A stretch of 6,996 bases of DNA, from positions 1-6,996 of the forward strand of contig JAHFAK010000115.1 in assembly GCA_023250585.1 (NCBI GenBank), written 5' to 3'. This DNA comes from Deltaproteobacteria bacterium (GTDB taxonomy: Bacteria; Bdellovibrionota_F; JAHFAK01). This document shows positions 4,857 to 6,996 of this stretch, piece by piece (position 1 is the first letter of the stretch; every line of letters begins with the position of its first letter). The notes below the pieces were generated by a model. The model made no database searches. It was not told where the DNA came from and saw only the letters and a program-made list of their open reading frames with translations. The translations under genes were made by a program, and so were the position numbers.

Positions 4857-6842
4857 ATGCAGAGTTCGGCCATCGAAAAAAAAACTTTTCGTATAGAAGA
4901 TATTCAAAAGATTAATCTTTTTATCGATATTCCGTCGAGTGTACTCTATATACTCCAAGATAAGGTAGAATTTATTCCCATCCCAAGAGATTCGGCAGCA
5001 CGAACTTTTACGAATGAAGATTTAGATGTTAATAATTTTTATTTTCTTCTCAATGGACAACTTCGGGTATTTGGTCGTGATCAAACCGGCAAGGATCGTA
5101 TCGTTAATTTCTTGCGTAAAGGTGAATTTTTTCTCGATAAACAATTTGAATGGAACCAAGAAAAAATAGTCAGAGCCGAAGCAATTGTCGATTGTTTACT
5201 GTTACGAGTAGGGAAAAAAGAAGTACAGGAAATTTGTGAACTTGCACCGGTTCTCTATGAAAAGCTCAATTATATTTCTGATCGTATCGACAAGAGATTT
5301 AAGATGTTTTCTGATGATCCCAAGAAGAAAAGTTTATTAAAATTCATTGTAGAAAATGAACTCACCTATGCCAAACGTCTTAAAGTAACGCTTCTGGACA
5401 AATGTATTGATTGCAATGCCTGTTACGATGCGTGCGAAAATCGTTTTGGTCATAAACGTTTATACCGAAATGAATTACGTTTTGGAATTATTGACGTTAA
5501 TAGAAGCTGCCGGAATTGTTTTTATCCAATTTGTATTCCGCCTTGTGATTATGACAGCATCAAAATTGATACAAAGACAAAAGAGATTGTAATCCTCGAT
5601 ACCTGTACGGGTTGTAATGCCTGTGTTATTGCATGTCCATTCGATTGTATTGAACTTGTCCCTCGTCCTGATGTACCCGGAGGACAAAAAGCAAGCCTCG
5701 CTATTAAGTGTGAACATTGTCGTGGATATAAAGATGAAGCCTGTGTGACTGAATGCCCAACGAGCGCTATGACCCATGTCGATATGGTCGACTTGATTGA
5801 AAATGATAAGGTCATTGATTTTTTTATTGGAGGAAAAACAATTCCACATGCTGAATTCAGCGCCAAGTCCGTGCTACAAGATCAACCCTCAGGAAAACGG
5901 ACGCGCCTCCAGAAAGTTCGTTTAGGATTACAAGTGGTAATTGCGATTTTTTATTTTGTAATCCTCGGATACGATTGGTTAATAAAACATTTTTTTAGTG
6001 ATTATAAAGCTATAAACGACTATCTCCTTCAACTTACTTTTTTACCTGAGGGAATTTTAAAAAACTTTGCTGATAAACGTTTTATCCATATGATTGGTGA
6101 TCTTGGCGCTTTGTGGTTTTTGGGTAGTCTGACTTATCCATTAAAAAGCGTATTTCCTAATCTCTTCAGAAAATATGTAAACCCTATTGGGTATCTTGAT
6201 TGGCATATTTTTTTCGGAGTTATTGGTGCACTCAGTGTTTTTTTTCATTCTTCATTTAATTTTAACGGTTTGTTATCATCAGTATTGCTTCTTGTTTTAT
6301 TCTTTACGGTACTCAGCGGCTTCTTGGGCAGATATCTCTATGTTTCATTACCCAAAGGCATTCGCGGGACTGAATTAAAACTTACCGAACTCGAAGCAGA
6401 AGATAGTGAGCTTACAAAAAAACTCGAGGTCTTTTTTATTGAAAGCAAACGACACAAAGATCTCGTGAATGATATTACTAAATTTGTAACGATCAAATAT
6501 CCAGATCTTAACCTCACGGTTGATGATCTCAAGTCCTTTTTTAGATATAGTGGTAGGTTGCTTTTAGGAACTGTTCTTTTAATGATAAGCGATTTTATCC
6601 GCATAGTACGTATGCTCAAGATCAAACTCTTTTTTCCTAAGGATATTGCAATCCATAAAAAGCAGGTGAATCAGTTCATTTCGATTCTCAACAAAAAAGC
6701 GATCCTCCGAAGAAACATCGTGATTTTTGAAACCCTCAGGCAATTTACTCTTACCTGGTCTTATCTTCATAAGCCGGCAAGTTATCTTTTCATTGGGTTG
6801 CTTGCTATTCATGTCGTAACAAAGATCCTTTTTTATACTTAA
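4857..6842 (+). CDS. Cyclic-nucleotide-binding-like / four [4Fe-4S] ferredoxin / diheme b membrane fusion protein
   Basis: A 661-residue predicted electron-transfer protein. Residues about 20-145 resemble a cNMP-binding beta-roll: a Gly-turn region near 66-90, GE at 89-90 and RA at 106-107 recall a phosphate-binding cassette, but the cassette is degenerate, so ligand binding is uncertain. Residues 183-300 hold sixteen cysteines in the four-cluster order of DMSO-reductase-B-like ferredoxins: C183/186/189/193, C218/221/226/230, C250/253/256/260 and C285/288/296/300. The C-terminal half has membrane helices near 353-372, 409-428, 447-466, 471-492, possibly 566-585, and 640-660. Two of them carry H-x13-H pairs, H450/H464 and H638/H652, the spacing of bis-His diheme b bundles in ferric reductase/NOX-like and other cytochromes b. 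No FAD or NAD(P) domain is present, so electrons probably enter through the clusters from a separate donor. The acceptor is unknown. No in-frame start exists upstream of ATG 4857 (TAA at 4848). An A9 run lies at codons 7-10. Confidence 0.85.
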   Translation: MQSSAIEKKTFRIEDIQKINLFIDIPSSVLYILQDKVEFIPIPRDSAARTFTNEDLDVNNFYFLLNGQLRVFGRDQTGKDRIVNFLRKGEFFLDKQFEWNQEKIVRAEAIVDCLLLRVGKKEVQEICELAPVLYEKLNYISDRIDKRFKMFSDDPKKKSLLKFIVENELTYAKRLKVTLLDKCIDCNACYDACENRFGHKRLYRNELRFGIIDVNRSCRNCFYPICIPPCDYDSIKIDTKTKEIVILDTCTGCNACVIACPFDCIELVPRPDVPGGQKASLAIKCEHCRGYKDEACVTECPTSAMTHVDMVDLIENDKVIDFFIGGKTIPHAEFSAKSVLQDQPSGKRTRLQKVRLGLQVVIAIFYFVILGYDWLIKHFFSDYKAINDYLLQLTFLPEGILKNFADKRFIHMIGDLGALWFLGSLTYPLKSVFPNLFRKYVNPIGYLDWHIFFGVIGALSVFFHSSFNFNGLLSSVLLLVLFFTVLSGFLGRYLYVSLPKGIRGTELKLTELEAEDSELTKKLEVFFIESKRHKDLVNDITKFVTIKYPDLNLTVDDLKSFFRYSGRLLLGTVLLMISDFIRIVRMLKIKLFFPKDIAIHKKQVNQFISILNKKAILRRNIVIFETLRQFTLTWSYLHKPASYLFIGLLAIHVVTKILFYT

Positions 6843-6880
6843 AAGATTCGTATAAAATAAATTGTTTAAATCTCGTTTTT
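6843..6880 (+). terminator. Weak terminator candidate after the iron-sulfur gene
   Basis: AGATT (6844-6848) can pair with AATCT (6869-6873), with an inner TAAA/TTTA extension across a CGTA bulge, followed by CG and five T (6876-6880). The stem is A/T-rich and bulged, so it is a poor intrinsic terminator. Confidence 0.2.
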
Positions 6881-6892
6881 CCTTCCCGCAAG

Positions 6893-6921
6893 ATGACTTC
6901 TCTAGAAAAATATGCTATAAT
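6893..6921 (+). promoter_or_regulatory. Extended -10 promoter candidate reading out of the window
   Basis: ATGACT (6893-6898), a 17-base spacer, and TGCTATAAT (6913-6921) with a perfect extended -10. Start would be near 6928. Short frames that follow (ATG 6932, ATG 6939) stop at once; ATG 6986 stays open to the window end but has no Shine-Dalgarno. The transcribed gene or RNA is therefore probably outside the window. Confidence 0.45.
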
Positions 6922-6977
6922 ATTGAATGATATGGTTTATGGACTTTAAACATATAACTATTTGAACTTATTATACT

Positions 6978-6990
6978 ATTAAACTATGTA
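6978..6990 (-). repeat. Inverted third copy of the TACATAGTTT repeat core
   Basis: ATTAAACTATGTA here is the exact reverse complement of 857-869 (13 bases), and its ten-base core matches copy 2 at 992-1001 (within 989-1002). All three copies are intergenic. Confidence 0.4.
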
Positions 6991-6996
6991 CAAACC

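Noticed and set aside
5475-5866. Two overlapping - strand open frames opposite the ferredoxin region
   Set aside because: Antisense shadows: the + strand encodes sixteen correctly spaced cysteines, while the reverse translations show no recognisable domain.
6338-6812. Two - strand open frames opposite the membrane domain
   Set aside because: Their sequence is explained by the + strand gene, which carries membrane helices and an H-x13-H pair there; no domain is evident in the reverse frames.
6962-6990. TTGAAC plus TATGTA (17-base spacer) as a second promoter at the window end
   Set aside because: The -10 is weak and the -10 bases are part of the inverted repeat copy; the extended -10 at 6913-6921 is far better.

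Overview
The window looks like chromosomal DNA from an AT-rich Gram-negative bacterium. GC is low by eye, and intergenic DNA falls to a 71-base run with no G or C. An MlaC-type periplasmic lipid carrier and a lipoprotein imply an outer membrane. A zinc-ribbon (MJ0042-type) plus GYF-like plus single-TM plus TPR protein, and a cNMP/ferredoxin fusion, are architectures I associate with the former Deltaproteobacteria (Bdellovibrionota, Myxococcota and relatives). That placement is inference; no rRNA or marker gene is present.

Layout. (1) 1-740: the last codons of an upstream gene, then an MlaC-like protein on the + strand, probably the end of an Mla lipid-transport operon. (2) 741-1133: a 393-base non-coding gap with an A/T-only core flanked by a 14-base direct repeat; its right end holds a promoter candidate and a strong Shine-Dalgarno for the next gene. 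(3) 1134-2765: a lipoprotein of unknown function with a low-complexity linker and six cysteines in its mature body. (4) 2785-4742, - strand, convergent with the lipoprotein: a zinc-ribbon/GYF-like/TM/TPR protein whose frame breaks at a run of ten A (template strand T10, 3186-3195). The 0 frame ends nine codons later, while the -1 frame continues for 133 codons with three canonical 34-residue TPRs. (5) 4743-4856: a divergent intergenic region with a good promoter candidate on each strand; the + promoter sits so close to the ATG that the mRNA would be nearly leaderless. (6) 4857-6842: a fusion of a cyclic-nucleotide-binding-like domain, a four-cluster [4Fe-4S] module and a membrane domain with two H-x13-H helices, i.e. 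a predicted diheme b electron conduit. (7) 6843-6996: non-coding, with an extended -10 promoter reading out of the window and a third, inverted copy of the repeat core.

The two strongest leads are the A10 frame switch that would produce 528- and 652-residue forms of the TPR protein, and the cNMP/ferredoxin/diheme-b fusion, which appears able to carry electrons from soluble donors into or across the membrane. No tRNA, rRNA, CRISPR array or insertion sequence was recognised.
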